Shown here: positions 1 to 6,802 of the stretch, one piece after another | Position numbering within the stretch: position 1 is the stretch's first letter | Layout: each line of letters begins with the position of its first letter | NCBI GenBank assembly: GCA_031273735.1 | Contig: JAISRI010000178.1 | Span: forward strand, 1 to 17,979 | From: Helicobacteraceae bacterium | GTDB taxonomy: Bacteria > Campylobacterota > Campylobacteria > Campylobacterales > SZUA-545 | DNA: 17,979 bases | Direction of reading: 5' to 3' | Program-made: the position numbers and the translations under genes | Notes under the pieces: generated by a model | Databases searched by the model: none | Told to the model about the DNA's origin: nothing | What the model saw: only the letters and a program-made list of their open reading frames with translations

Positions 1-124
1 GTTCGATCGCCTTTTTATAATCGCCGTTTTCGATAGCCGTTAATCCATTATTAAACGCGCTTTGCGCGTAAATAGATACCGTCGTTAAAACCAAAGCGAT
101 AAACGTTTTACATATAAACTTTAT
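1..124 (-). CDS. Secreted TPR/Sel1-like protein, N-terminal part, apparent ATA start
   Basis: This is the first 41 codons of a minus-strand gene that runs off the left edge. The translation begins (I/M)KFICKTFIALVLTTVSIYAQ, a typical signal peptide with a short basic start, a hydrophobic core and an A-Q type cleavage region. It continues with FNNGLTAIENGDYKKAIE, which matches the first helix pair of a tetratricopeptide or Sel1-like repeat (small residue, then G-D-Y-x-K-A). There is no ATG, GTG or TTG in frame before the signal peptide. A Shine-Dalgarno AAGGA (complement of 131-135) lies exactly 6 bases before ATA at 122-124, so either ATA is used as a rare start or an ATG has been mutated. 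TPR proteins of this type are commonly periplasmic, but the function is not known here. The missing C-terminus limits the call. Confidence 0.55.
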   Translation of the reverse strand, partial: MKFICKTFIALVLTTVSIYAQSAFNNGLTAIENGDYKKAIE

Positions 125-225
125 CTTTATTCCTTTGCGTTTAAGCTATTTTTGAAACCCTTTGCGATCGTAATACTACTTTGCTTAGAATAGACGATTT
201 TGGTTTTGCGCGGCGGCGGCGAAAT

Positions 226-255
226 TTGCGATCGCAAGGCAAGAGATAATACAAT
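226..255 (+). promoter_or_regulatory. Candidate sigma70-type promoter for the obgE cluster
   Basis: A TTGCGA box at 226-231 and a TACAAT box at 250-255 are separated by 18 bases. That matches the -35 consensus at 4 of 6 positions and the -10 consensus at 5 of 6. Transcription would start near 262, giving a leader of about 27 bases before obgE. The -35 box overlaps a GCGATCGC palindrome. This is consensus matching by eye, not a demonstrated promoter. Confidence 0.4.
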
Positions 256-288
256 ACGCGACTTTTTACAAAATAAAATGGATTTTGA

Positions 289-1347
289 ATGTTTATCGAT
301 CGCGTAGAGATTATGGTTGCGTCGGGCAAAGGCGGCGCGGGGTGCGTCAGTTTTCGGCGCGAAAAGTTTATCGTTCAGGGCGGTCCGGACGGCGGCGACG
401 GCGGCAGGGGCGGCGATTTGATCTTTGAAGTGGATCCAAACGCCGACACGCTATCGCGCTATCGCGGCAAACGAGTTTATAAAGCGCCAAACGGCGAAGC
501 GGGCGGTTCGCGCAATAAAACGGGCGCGAGCGGCGAGGATCTGATCTTAAAAGTTCCGCCCGGCGTTCAAGTTTTCGATAAAGAGACAAACGAGCTTCTT
601 TTAGACCTTACCGATAGCGGCGCGTCCGTCATTTTCTTAAAAGGCGGTAAAGGAGGGCAGGGCAACGTCCATTTCAAATCGTCGACAAACCAGCGTCCGA
701 CATACGCCCAGCCCGGTTTAAGCGGCGTTACGCGGGAGATTCGCCTAGAGCTTAAACTGATCGCCGACGCGGGACTGGCGGGCTTTCCAAACGTGGGCAA
801 AAGCACCTTTATTAGCGCGGTCAGCCACGCGAAACCCGAAATTGCCGATTACGCTTTTACGACGCTTACGCCGCATTTAGGCGTGGTTCAAGTCGGCGAT
901 TACAAGAGTTTTACGCTTGCCGATATTCCGGGCATTATCGAGGGTGCGAGCGACGGCAGAGGGCTTGGCGTAGAGTTTTTGCGCCATATCGAGCGGACGC
1001 GGATTTTGCTTTTTGTCCTCGATACGCAAAGCCAGATTACGCCAAGCGATCAGTATGAAAAACTTTTAATCGAGCTTAAAAGATATAGCGAGGCGCTTTT
1101 TACGCGAAGCAAAGCGATCGTTTTTAGCCGTATCGACGCGGATCCTGCGAGCGCCAAAGATAAGATCGACGATTTTTTCAAAACGCAAAAGATAAAACCG
1201 CAAAAAGATGGGGAAGGTTTTAGTTATTACGACGACGAAAAAACTTTCGCTTTACCTATTAGTTCGGTAAGCGGTTACAATCTAAAAGAGACAATTTATA
1301 AATTAAATAGACTAATCGATCGGGAGAAAAATGCGAATCGCGGTTAA
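289..1347 (+). CDS. obgE: Obg family ribosome-associated GTPase
   Basis: Obg/CgtA GTPases bind the 50S subunit and act in late ribosome assembly and stress signalling. The 352-residue protein has the glycine-rich Obg fold (about residues 1-158, starting FIDRVEI and rich in GGxGG). The G domain follows, with P-loop GFPNVGKS (165-172), the switch II motif DIPGIIEGA from 212, and a final ISSVSG (G5-like) segment. The G4 element, normally N-K-x-D, reads S280-R-I-D283, so only the aspartate is kept. A weak TGGA at 279-282 precedes the ATG with normal spacing. The gene overlaps proB by 17 bases, so the two are probably translationally coupled. Upstream, the usual rplU-rpmA neighbours are not present; the adjacent gene is divergent instead. 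The length is normal for a short Obg without a long C-terminal extension. Confidence 0.95.
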   Translation: MFIDRVEIMVASGKGGAGCVSFRREKFIVQGGPDGGDGGRGGDLIFEVDPNADTLSRYRGKRVYKAPNGEAGGSRNKTGASGEDLILKVPPGVQVFDKETNELLLDLTDSGASVIFLKGGKGGQGNVHFKSSTNQRPTYAQPGLSGVTREIRLELKLIADAGLAGFPNVGKSTFISAVSHAKPEIADYAFTTLTPHLGVVQVGDYKSFTLADIPGIIEGASDGRGLGVEFLRHIERTRILLFVLDTQSQITPSDQYEKLLIELKRYSEALFTRSKAIVFSRIDADPASAKDKIDDFFKTQKIKPQKDGEGFSYYDDEKTFALPISSVSGYNLKETIYKLNRLIDREKNANRG

Positions 1348-2092
1348 AGTTGGAACGTCGACGCTTTGCGATCGCGGCGTTCCTTCGCTGGAGAGAATGG
1401 GCGAAATCGTGGCTTTTTTGCAGGAGATTCATAAAGAAAACGAGTTAATTTTAGTAAGTAGCGGCGCGGTTGCGGCGGGGCATAGCGTCGTTCCGGAGCT
1501 ATCGAATAAAAAAACGCCCGAAAGACAGGCTTTAGCTGCGGTGGGGCAGGCGGTTTTGATGAATATTTATGCCGATCTTTTTAAGCCTTATCATATAAAC
1601 GTAGCGCAGATTTTGATCGCGAAAGACGACTTTGAAAACTTTAGCCATTCAGAAAACGCGAAGATCGCGCTTAATACGCTTTTGGCGCATAGAATCTTGC
1701 CGATTATTAACGAAAACGACACCGTCGCGCTCGACGAGCTTTTGCGCGGCGACAATGATCAGCTTTCCGCAAAAGTCGCCTATTTTTTCGACGCGGATTT
1801 ATTGATCATACTTACCGACGTAGACGGTTATTACGACGCGAATCCGCAGAGCGATCCAAACGCTAGAATTGTTCCGCTTGTCTGCGCGATACCGCAAGAG
1901 GCGTTAGAGAGCCGCGCAACTCCTAACGGCGAATTCGCCACAGGCGGAATCGTAACGAAACTTAAAGCGGCGGATTACTTATTGCAACGCGGTAAAAAGA
2001 TGTTTCTTTCAAGCGGATTCGATCTATCGCACGCAAGAAATTTTTTGAAAACGGGCGTATATGAGAAGGGGACGCTCTTTTGCCAAAAATAG
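1331..2092 (+). CDS. proB: Glutamate 5-kinase (proline biosynthesis)
   Basis: This enzyme phosphorylates glutamate to gamma-glutamyl phosphate, the first step of proline synthesis in the cytoplasm. The 253-residue protein is an amino-acid kinase domain. It opens with VKVGTSTL, has the SSGAVAAG segment, NENDTV in the substrate region, the DVDGYYDANP stretch and the ATGGIVTKLKAA nucleotide-binding segment near the end. It stops without a C-terminal PUA domain, which makes it shorter than E. coli ProB (about 367 residues) and like the kinase-only forms in epsilonproteobacteria. The ATG lies inside the end of obgE, preceded by GGGAG. The 3' end overlaps fmt by 13 bases. ProA, which takes the product forward, is not in this window. 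Confidence 0.95.
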   Translation: MRIAVKVGTSTLCDRGVPSLERMGEIVAFLQEIHKENELILVSSGAVAAGHSVVPELSNKKTPERQALAAVGQAVLMNIYADLFKPYHINVAQILIAKDDFENFSHSENAKIALNTLLAHRILPIINENDTVALDELLRGDNDQLSAKVAYFFDADLLIILTDVDGYYDANPQSDPNARIVPLVCAIPQEALESRATPNGEFATGGIVTKLKAADYLLQRGKKMFLSSGFDLSHARNFLKTGVYEKGTLFCQK

Positions 2093-2982
2093 TTTTTATG
2101 GGAACGCCGAAATACGCGGCGATCATACTTAGCGATCTATTGGATTTTGGCGCAAATATCGTTTTAGCGCTTACGCAAGAGGACAAGCCCTTTGGCAGAA
2201 AACAGATATTAAAATCAAGCGAGGTTAAAACGGAGGCGCTAAAGCGCAATATCCCGATCGCCCAACCGCATAAATTAGACGATATCGCGGTAGATTTAGA
2301 AAGCCTTAAACCCGATCTGATAATCGTAGCGGCATACGGGCAGATGATTAGCGATCGCGTATTGTCGATCGCGCCGTGTTGGAATCTTCACGCTTCGCTT
2401 TTGCCAAAATATCGCGGCGCATCTCCGATCCAAGCGGCTTTATTAAGCGCCGATCGTTTTAGCGGCGTAACGTTAATGAAGGTAAGAAAAACGCTAGATA
2501 GCGGAGAAACGATCGCGTTTTCGCTAATCGATACGAGCCAGTACGATCTGCAAACGCTAACGATCGCGCTTGCAAAAACGGGCGCGAAACTTGTTTTAAG
2601 CGCGTTAAAAACGATCGATAACGTTCAACCTATCGCGCAAAATCATTGCGAATCAAGCCTTGTTAAAAAGATCAAAAGGCAAGACGCGTTAATCGATTTT
2701 AACCGATCGGCAAAAGAGATAGAAAACGCCGCTAGAGCCTATCGCGATCGCCCTAATATCTATTTGCAAAACGATCTACAACTAATAGACGTAAAAGCGC
2801 TCGATCTTAACGGCACGATCGGCGAGATTTTAGCCGTCGACAAAAGCGCTAAATCCGTTATAATCGGCTGTAAAGTAGGCGCGGCGTCGATCGCGAAAGT
2901 TTGTCCAAGCGGCAAAGGGGTAATGAGCGCTATGGATTATCTAAACGGAAAAAGGTTAGGGGTTGGAGATTTGTTATCTTGA
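2080..2982 (+). CDS. fmt: Methionyl-tRNA formyltransferase
   Basis: Fmt formylates initiator methionyl-tRNA using 10-formyl-tetrahydrofolate. The 300-residue protein begins MPKIVFMGTP, the usual Fmt opening. It carries the catalytic block N102-L-H104-A-S-L-L-P-K-Y-R-G and the aspartate D140 in TLDSGETI, corresponding to the Asn/His/Asp triad of the family. The C-terminal tRNA-binding domain (about 205-300) includes RAYRDRPNIY and a short beta-rich end. The start is TTG, supported by GAAGGGGA ending 7 bases upstream and by the conserved N-terminus, and it lies inside proB. The gene overlaps birA by 20 bases. Confidence 0.95.
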   Translation: MPKIVFMGTPKYAAIILSDLLDFGANIVLALTQEDKPFGRKQILKSSEVKTEALKRNIPIAQPHKLDDIAVDLESLKPDLIIVAAYGQMISDRVLSIAPCWNLHASLLPKYRGASPIQAALLSADRFSGVTLMKVRKTLDSGETIAFSLIDTSQYDLQTLTIALAKTGAKLVLSALKTIDNVQPIAQNHCESSLVKKIKRQDALIDFNRSAKEIENAARAYRDRPNIYLQNDLQLIDVKALDLNGTIGEILAVDKSAKSVIIGCKVGAASIAKVCPSGKGVMSAMDYLNGKRLGVGDLLS

Positions 2983-3598
2983 GTCGATCGCCTCGACGCA
3001 GCTCTTTTTAGAAAACGCAATCAAAAACGGCAAGTTGAAAGCGCCGATCTGCGTTTGGACGCTCGATCAGACAAGCGGCGTGGGAAGCCGCGAAAACGAC
3101 TGGCTCGGACTGAAAGGAAATTTAGCCTTTTCGTTCGCTTTACCGTTAGAGGCGCTTCCTAGCGATCTGCCGCCGCAAAGCGCTTCGCTCTACTACGGTT
3201 ATCTATTCAAGGAGACAATCGCTTTTTTGGGTTCGCGCTTGTGGCTAAAGTGGCCAAACGATCTCTATATTGGCGAAAAAAAGTTAGGCGGCGTTATAAC
3301 GAAGCGCTTTGGAGAGGTCGCGATCGTGGGAATCGGGCTAAATATCGTCGCGCCCGATTCGATTTTCGGATCGCTCGATATTGCCGCCGATCCCGCTTCA
3401 GCGCTGGCGGTTTTCTTAGAAGAGGTCGAAAAAAAACGAAGCTGGAATGATATTTTTAGCGGATACAGACTAGAATACCCGCTTAGTCAAGCCTGCCGCG
3501 TCCATTCGGAATTAGGCGATTTCTCGTTAAAAGACGCGGTTTTAGAAGCGGACGGTTCGGTTCGCATAGGGCAAGAAAGGGTGTTTAGCCAGCGATGA
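2963..3598 (+). CDS. birA: Biotin--[acetyl-CoA-carboxylase] ligase, catalytic domain only
   Basis: The enzyme activates biotin with ATP and attaches it to the lysine of biotin carboxyl carrier protein. The 211-residue protein has the biotin/bio-AMP loop QTSGVGSRENDW (36-47), which replaces the GRGRxGRxW form of E. coli. The core KWPNDLYIGEKKLGG (96-110) and GIGLN (123-127) are also present. It lacks the N-terminal winged helix of E. coli BirA, so it should act as a ligase but not as a DNA-binding repressor. TTG is chosen as start because the sequence from MEICYLESIASTQ aligns with the family's N-terminal beta strand and S-T-Q motif. An AGGTTAGGGG stretch lies upstream. The stop overlaps the parA start as ATGA. 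Confidence 0.9.
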   Translation: MEICYLESIASTQLFLENAIKNGKLKAPICVWTLDQTSGVGSRENDWLGLKGNLAFSFALPLEALPSDLPPQSASLYYGYLFKETIAFLGSRLWLKWPNDLYIGEKKLGGVITKRFGEVAIVGIGLNIVAPDSIFGSLDIAADPASALAVFLEEVEKKRSWNDIFSGYRLEYPLSQACRVHSELGDFSLKDAVLEADGSVRIGQERVFSQR

Positions 3599-4401
3599 GC
3601 GAAGTAATTGCGATAGCCAATCAAAAGGGCGGGGTCGGCAAAACGACGACCGCCGTCAATCTAGCCGCGTCGCTCGCGGTTGCGGAAAAGCGCGTTCTAC
3701 TAATCGACGCGGATCCGCAAGCCAACGCGACCAGCCACTACGGATTTCGTAGGAACGCCTACGAATACAATATCTACCATGTTTTACGCGGCGCGAAGGA
3801 GTTGCGCGACGTTACGCTTAAAACGCAGCTTGCCAATCTCGATCTCGTCCCGTCGAATATCGGTTTAGTAGGTATTGAAAAAGAGTTCTACGCCAAAGAA
3901 TACGCGCAAAAAGAGCTTGCGTTGCGAGAGAAGATCAAACCCGCCCGCGACGAATACGACTACCTGATCATCGATACGCCGCCCACGCTTGGACTAATCA
4001 CGATCAACGCGCTGTGCGCGGCTGACAGCGTGATTATTCCAATTCAATGCGAATACTTCGCTATGGAAGGGCTTGCGCAACTATTCAACACGGTTAAGAT
4101 GATCCGCAAAACGATCAATCCAACATTGAAGGTCAGAGGATTTTTGCCCACGATGTTTAGCTCTAGCAACAACCTTTCTAAACAGGTTTTTACGGAGCTT
4201 AAAGAGCATTATTCGTCGCAACTTTTCTCCACGAACGATACTGACGAAAACGGCGAGGGCTTTATCTATATCCCGCGCAACGTCAAACTCGCCGAATCGC
4301 CTAGCTTTGGCAAGCCCGTTATTCTTTACGACGTGAAGTCGATCGGTTCTTCGGCTTATCAAAATCTAGCCGGAGCGATCCTGGGAGCGAGAGTTGGCTA
4401 A
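3595..4401 (+). CDS. parA: Chromosome-partitioning ATPase ParA/Soj
   Basis: ParA-type Walker ATPases bind DNA non-specifically when ATP-bound and drive movement of ParB-parS complexes during chromosome segregation. The 268-residue protein starts MSEVIAIANQ and has the deviant Walker A motif KGGVGKTT (11-18), the A' motif LLIDADPQAN (with D38 and D40) and the Walker B strand LIIDTPP (D127). It lacks an N-terminal DNA-binding extension, as in chromosomal Soj proteins rather than plasmid P1-type ParA. It is coupled to birA by an ATGA overlap and to parB by an 8-base overlap. Here partition genes sit next to atpF', as in other Campylobacterota, rather than near gidAB. Confidence 0.95.
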   Translation: MSEVIAIANQKGGVGKTTTAVNLAASLAVAEKRVLLIDADPQANATSHYGFRRNAYEYNIYHVLRGAKELRDVTLKTQLANLDLVPSNIGLVGIEKEFYAKEYAQKELALREKIKPARDEYDYLIIDTPPTLGLITINALCAADSVIIPIQCEYFAMEGLAQLFNTVKMIRKTINPTLKVRGFLPTMFSSSNNLSKQVFTELKEHYSSQLFSTNDTDENGEGFIYIPRNVKLAESPSFGKPVILYDVKSIGSSAYQNLAGAILGARVG

Positions 4402-5248
4402 AAGAGCGACTTTGGGGCGCGGGATCGGCGCGATTTTGGACGAAGTGGAAGAAGCCTACGCGGCGGACATTCGCGGCAATACCGAAGCGATACTGATCTT
4501 GAACGTAAGCGAGATCGAGCCGAACCCCTTTCAGCCTAGAAAACGTTTTGACGACGAGGCGTTAGCCGATCTTTCCGCGTCGATCAAACAGCACGGACTT
4601 TTGCAACCGATCGTCGTCTTTGAAAAAGGCGGCAAGTTTGTTTTAATCGCGGGCGAGAGGCGGTTAAGAGCCTCGAAGTTGGCGGGCTTAGATACGATTC
4701 GCGCGATCGTCGCCGATATAAATTACGGCAAATTGCGCGAGCTTGCCCTGATCGAGAACATCCAGCGCCAAGACCTTAATCCGCTGGAGCTTGCCTCCTC
4801 TTTTAGCGAACTGATCACGGAGCATAGTCTGACCCACGAGGCGTTAGCCGATTTGGTGGGCAAAAGCAGAGCTTACGTTACGAATATCATAAGGCTTTTG
4901 CAACTTGGCGACTACGCAAAAGAGGCGATCGCGAGCGAAAAGATCAGCTACGGACACGGCAAAATCCTTGTCGGGCTGGACGAACGCGAAGAACGCAAGA
5001 TTGTCGATAGCGTCGTCAATCAAAAACTAAGCGTGCGCGAAACGGAGGCGCTTTTGCAGTCGTTCAGACGCGATAAACAAAGCGCGTCGTCAAAAGAGAT
5101 CGTTAGAACCAAAGGGATCGATCTAGGCGCGCTGGTCGAGGCGTTTAAGACAAACGGCGTAGAGGTAAAGCCGCGCAGAAACGCGCTGATTATTCCGATC
5201 GATTCGCTAGAGTTGCGCGATCGCTTGTTGCGGATAGTCGAAAAGTAG
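4394..5248 (+). CDS. parB: Chromosome-partitioning protein ParB/Spo0J
   Basis: ParB binds parS sites, spreads as a CTP-dependent clamp and recruits ParA and SMC. The 284-residue protein has the usual short N-terminal ParA-interaction segment (RATLGRGIGAILDE). The ParB/Srx CTP-binding domain follows, with the SEIEPNPFQPRK start and GERRLRA (87-93), then ENIQRQDLNP (121-130). Next comes a helix-turn-helix around 146-170 (LTHEALADLVGKSRAYVTN) and a C-terminal dimerisation region. The TTG start lies inside parA, with GGGAGCGAGAG just upstream. It is the last gene of the tightly overlapping block, followed by a 68-base gap before the ATP synthase genes. No parS palindrome was recognised in the window. 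Confidence 0.95.
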   Translation: MAKRATLGRGIGAILDEVEEAYAADIRGNTEAILILNVSEIEPNPFQPRKRFDDEALADLSASIKQHGLLQPIVVFEKGGKFVLIAGERRLRASKLAGLDTIRAIVADINYGKLRELALIENIQRQDLNPLELASSFSELITEHSLTHEALADLVGKSRAYVTNIIRLLQLGDYAKEAIASEKISYGHGKILVGLDEREERKIVDSVVNQKLSVRETEALLQSFRRDKQSASSKEIVRTKGIDLGALVEAFKTNGVEVKPRRNALIIPIDSLELRDRLLRIVEK

Positions 5249-5292
5249 GCGTTTTTTGCGAGTTTTATGTTCGTCTGTGTTAGCATACCAAC

Positions 5293-5298
5293 TATATT
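5293..5298 (+). promoter_or_regulatory. Possible -10 box for the ATP synthase operon
   Basis: A TATATT hexamer lies in the AT-rich gap between parB and atpF', 18 bases before the start codon. No convincing -35 element is seen at the right distance, although epsilonproteobacterial sigma70 promoters often lack one. The implied leader is very short. The operon could equally be read through from parB. Confidence 0.25.
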
Positions 5299-5316
5299 TT
5301 ATTTACGGAGCGATTG

Positions 5317-5739
5317 ATGATTGACTTTGATCCGATTTTAATGGGAGGCTTTTTTGCCCTCTTTATTTTTTTGCTCGTCTTTCTGAACGCTACGCTTTTC
5401 AAGCCGATACTTAACCATATCGACGCTAGAAAAGATCGTTTGCAAAAGGATCAGGGCGGCGCGGACGAGGACGGCGCGGAGGCGGCGCGGGCGCTTGCGC
5501 AGGCGCAAGAGGTCGTATTAAGCGCGAAACAAGAGGCGCATAGGATTAAAGAGGAGGCTTTGACAAAGGCGAAACTCAAAGCCGAAGAGCGCTTAAACGC
5601 CGAGCGCGAGAAAATCGCCAAAGAGTTAAGCGAATTTGAAATCGCGTTGAAAACCGACGAGGCAAACTTAAATAGCGCCTTGCTAGGCGAAGCGCCGCTA
5701 TTCAAAGAGCGCGTCAAAAGCAAATTTATCGCGGCGTAA
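5317..5739 (+). CDS. atpF': F1Fo ATP synthase b'-type subunit
   Basis: This is the first of two b-type peripheral stalk subunits, which link Fo in the membrane to F1. The 140-residue protein has one N-terminal membrane helix (about 10-30, FFALFIFLLVFLNATLF) followed by KPILNHIDARKDRL. A long charged coiled-coil of Ala, Glu, Lys and Arg repeats then runs to the end. A Gly/Ala/Asp-rich stretch (about 47-62) interrupts the start of the coil. ATG at 5317 is preferred to TTG at 5314 because GGAG (5307-5310) is then 6 bases away instead of 3. The paired b' and b genes at the head of the operon are typical of Campylobacterota. Confidence 0.88.
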   Translation: MIDFDPILMGGFFALFIFLLVFLNATLFKPILNHIDARKDRLQKDQGGADEDGAEAARALAQAQEVVLSAKQEAHRIKEEALTKAKLKAEERLNAEREKIAKELSEFEIALKTDEANLNSALLGEAPLFKERVKSKFIAA

Positions 5740-5748
5740 GGAGGGCGA

Positions 5749-6252
5749 ATGATAAAAATTCTACTATTTGTCGGCGTAGCTACGATCGCCTTTGCCGAAG
5801 AGGGCGAAGTCGATATTATGTGGCGTTCGATTAACTTTGTTATTTTCGCGGCATTGGTCTATTGGCTACTCGCCGGATTTATCAAAAAGTTCTTTGGCGA
5901 TCGCGTCAAATCGATCGTAACCGCGTTTGAACGGGCGCAGGACAAAGCCAAAGAGGCGAGGGCGAAACGCGAAAAAGCCGAAGCGGCTTTAGAGGAGGCG
6001 AGGGCGACTGCGCAGAGCGCAATCAAGTTTGCCAACGAAGAGGCGATCGCCATTGGCGAGCGTTTAGCGGCGAAAACCGAAGAGGAGATTAAAATTCTTC
6101 ACAAACTTAAAGACGAAAACAAGATCGTTGCGGAAAATAAGATGATCCGCGCCGTCGTCGCAAGCGCTATGGGCGAGATTTTAAGCGCGGAGGAGATTTT
6201 AAACGATCAGGACGCGGTTATTGAAACTCTAAGAAAGCGAGCGTTGCAATGA
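5749..6252 (+). CDS. atpF: F1Fo ATP synthase b subunit
   Basis: This is the second peripheral stalk subunit of the ATP synthase. The 167-residue protein begins with a short hydrophobic, signal-like segment ending in AFAEE (1-18). A second membrane helix follows (about 28-48, INFVIFAALVYWLLAGF), then the FFGDRVKSI junction and a long alanine- and glutamate-rich coiled-coil. A leader-like extension before the b helix is known in some Epsilonproteobacteria. AAGGAGGGCGA immediately upstream is a very strong ribosome binding site. The stop overlaps the atpH start as ATGA, so the two are probably coupled. Confidence 0.9.
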   Translation: MIKILLFVGVATIAFAEEGEVDIMWRSINFVIFAALVYWLLAGFIKKFFGDRVKSIVTAFERAQDKAKEARAKREKAEAALEEARATAQSAIKFANEEAIAIGERLAAKTEEEIKILHKLKDENKIVAENKMIRAVVASAMGEILSAEEILNDQDAVIETLRKRALQ

Positions 6253-6782
6253 ACGATAAATTAGCCGCAAAAAGATACGCGCAGGCTTTGATCGCCGCAT
6301 CGAACGAAAAGGAGTTAGTCAAGATTCTTTCGCTTCTTGACGACCTCTCCTCGCTATTTTCCAACAAGAAATTTACGGAGATTGTCAAATCGCCGCTTGT
6401 TTCAAACGCCGATAAGGTCGATCTGATCGGTTTAGCCTTAAGCGAGAAACCAGTAAAACTTATCAATCTGTTATCGCTTCTTGCCGAAAAGAACCGTTTA
6501 AACGCATTGCCGTATATCGTCAAAGAAACGCAAGCGGCGATCGCGGGCAAACGATCGGCATATAACGGAATCGTCGACGCGCAGTCTCCGATAGAAAAAA
6601 CAAAGCTAGAGGCGTTGGCAAAGTCGCTGACCAAACGGCTTGGCGCGGAGATCAAACTAACGCAATCCAAACGATCGTATAACGGCGTGCGGGTTGCGAT
6701 CGACGATCTTGGAGTCGAGGTCGATTTTTCAAAAGCGCAGATACGCTCCCAGATCTTGGGACATATTTTGCGCGGACTATAA
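6249..6782 (+). CDS. atpH: F1Fo ATP synthase delta subunit
   Basis: The delta subunit sits on top of F1 and holds the b-type stalk. The 177-residue protein has the usual helical N-terminal domain with AAKRYAQALIAAS at the start and a KSPLVSNADKVDLI helix. The C-terminal domain contains GVRVAIDDLGVEVDFSKAQI, matching the conserved G-x-x-x-x-x-G-x-x-x-D-x-S end of the OSCP/delta family. The ATGA overlap with atpF and the 20-base gap before atpA fit a single operon. Confidence 0.92.
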   Translation: MNDKLAAKRYAQALIAASNEKELVKILSLLDDLSSLFSNKKFTEIVKSPLVSNADKVDLIGLALSEKPVKLINLLSLLAEKNRLNALPYIVKETQAAIAGKRSAYNGIVDAQSPIEKTKLEALAKSLTKRLGAEIKLTQSKRSYNGVRVAIDDLGVEVDFSKAQIRSQILGHILRGL

Positions 6783-6802
6783 CTAAAAAGAAAGGGGTAA
6801 TT

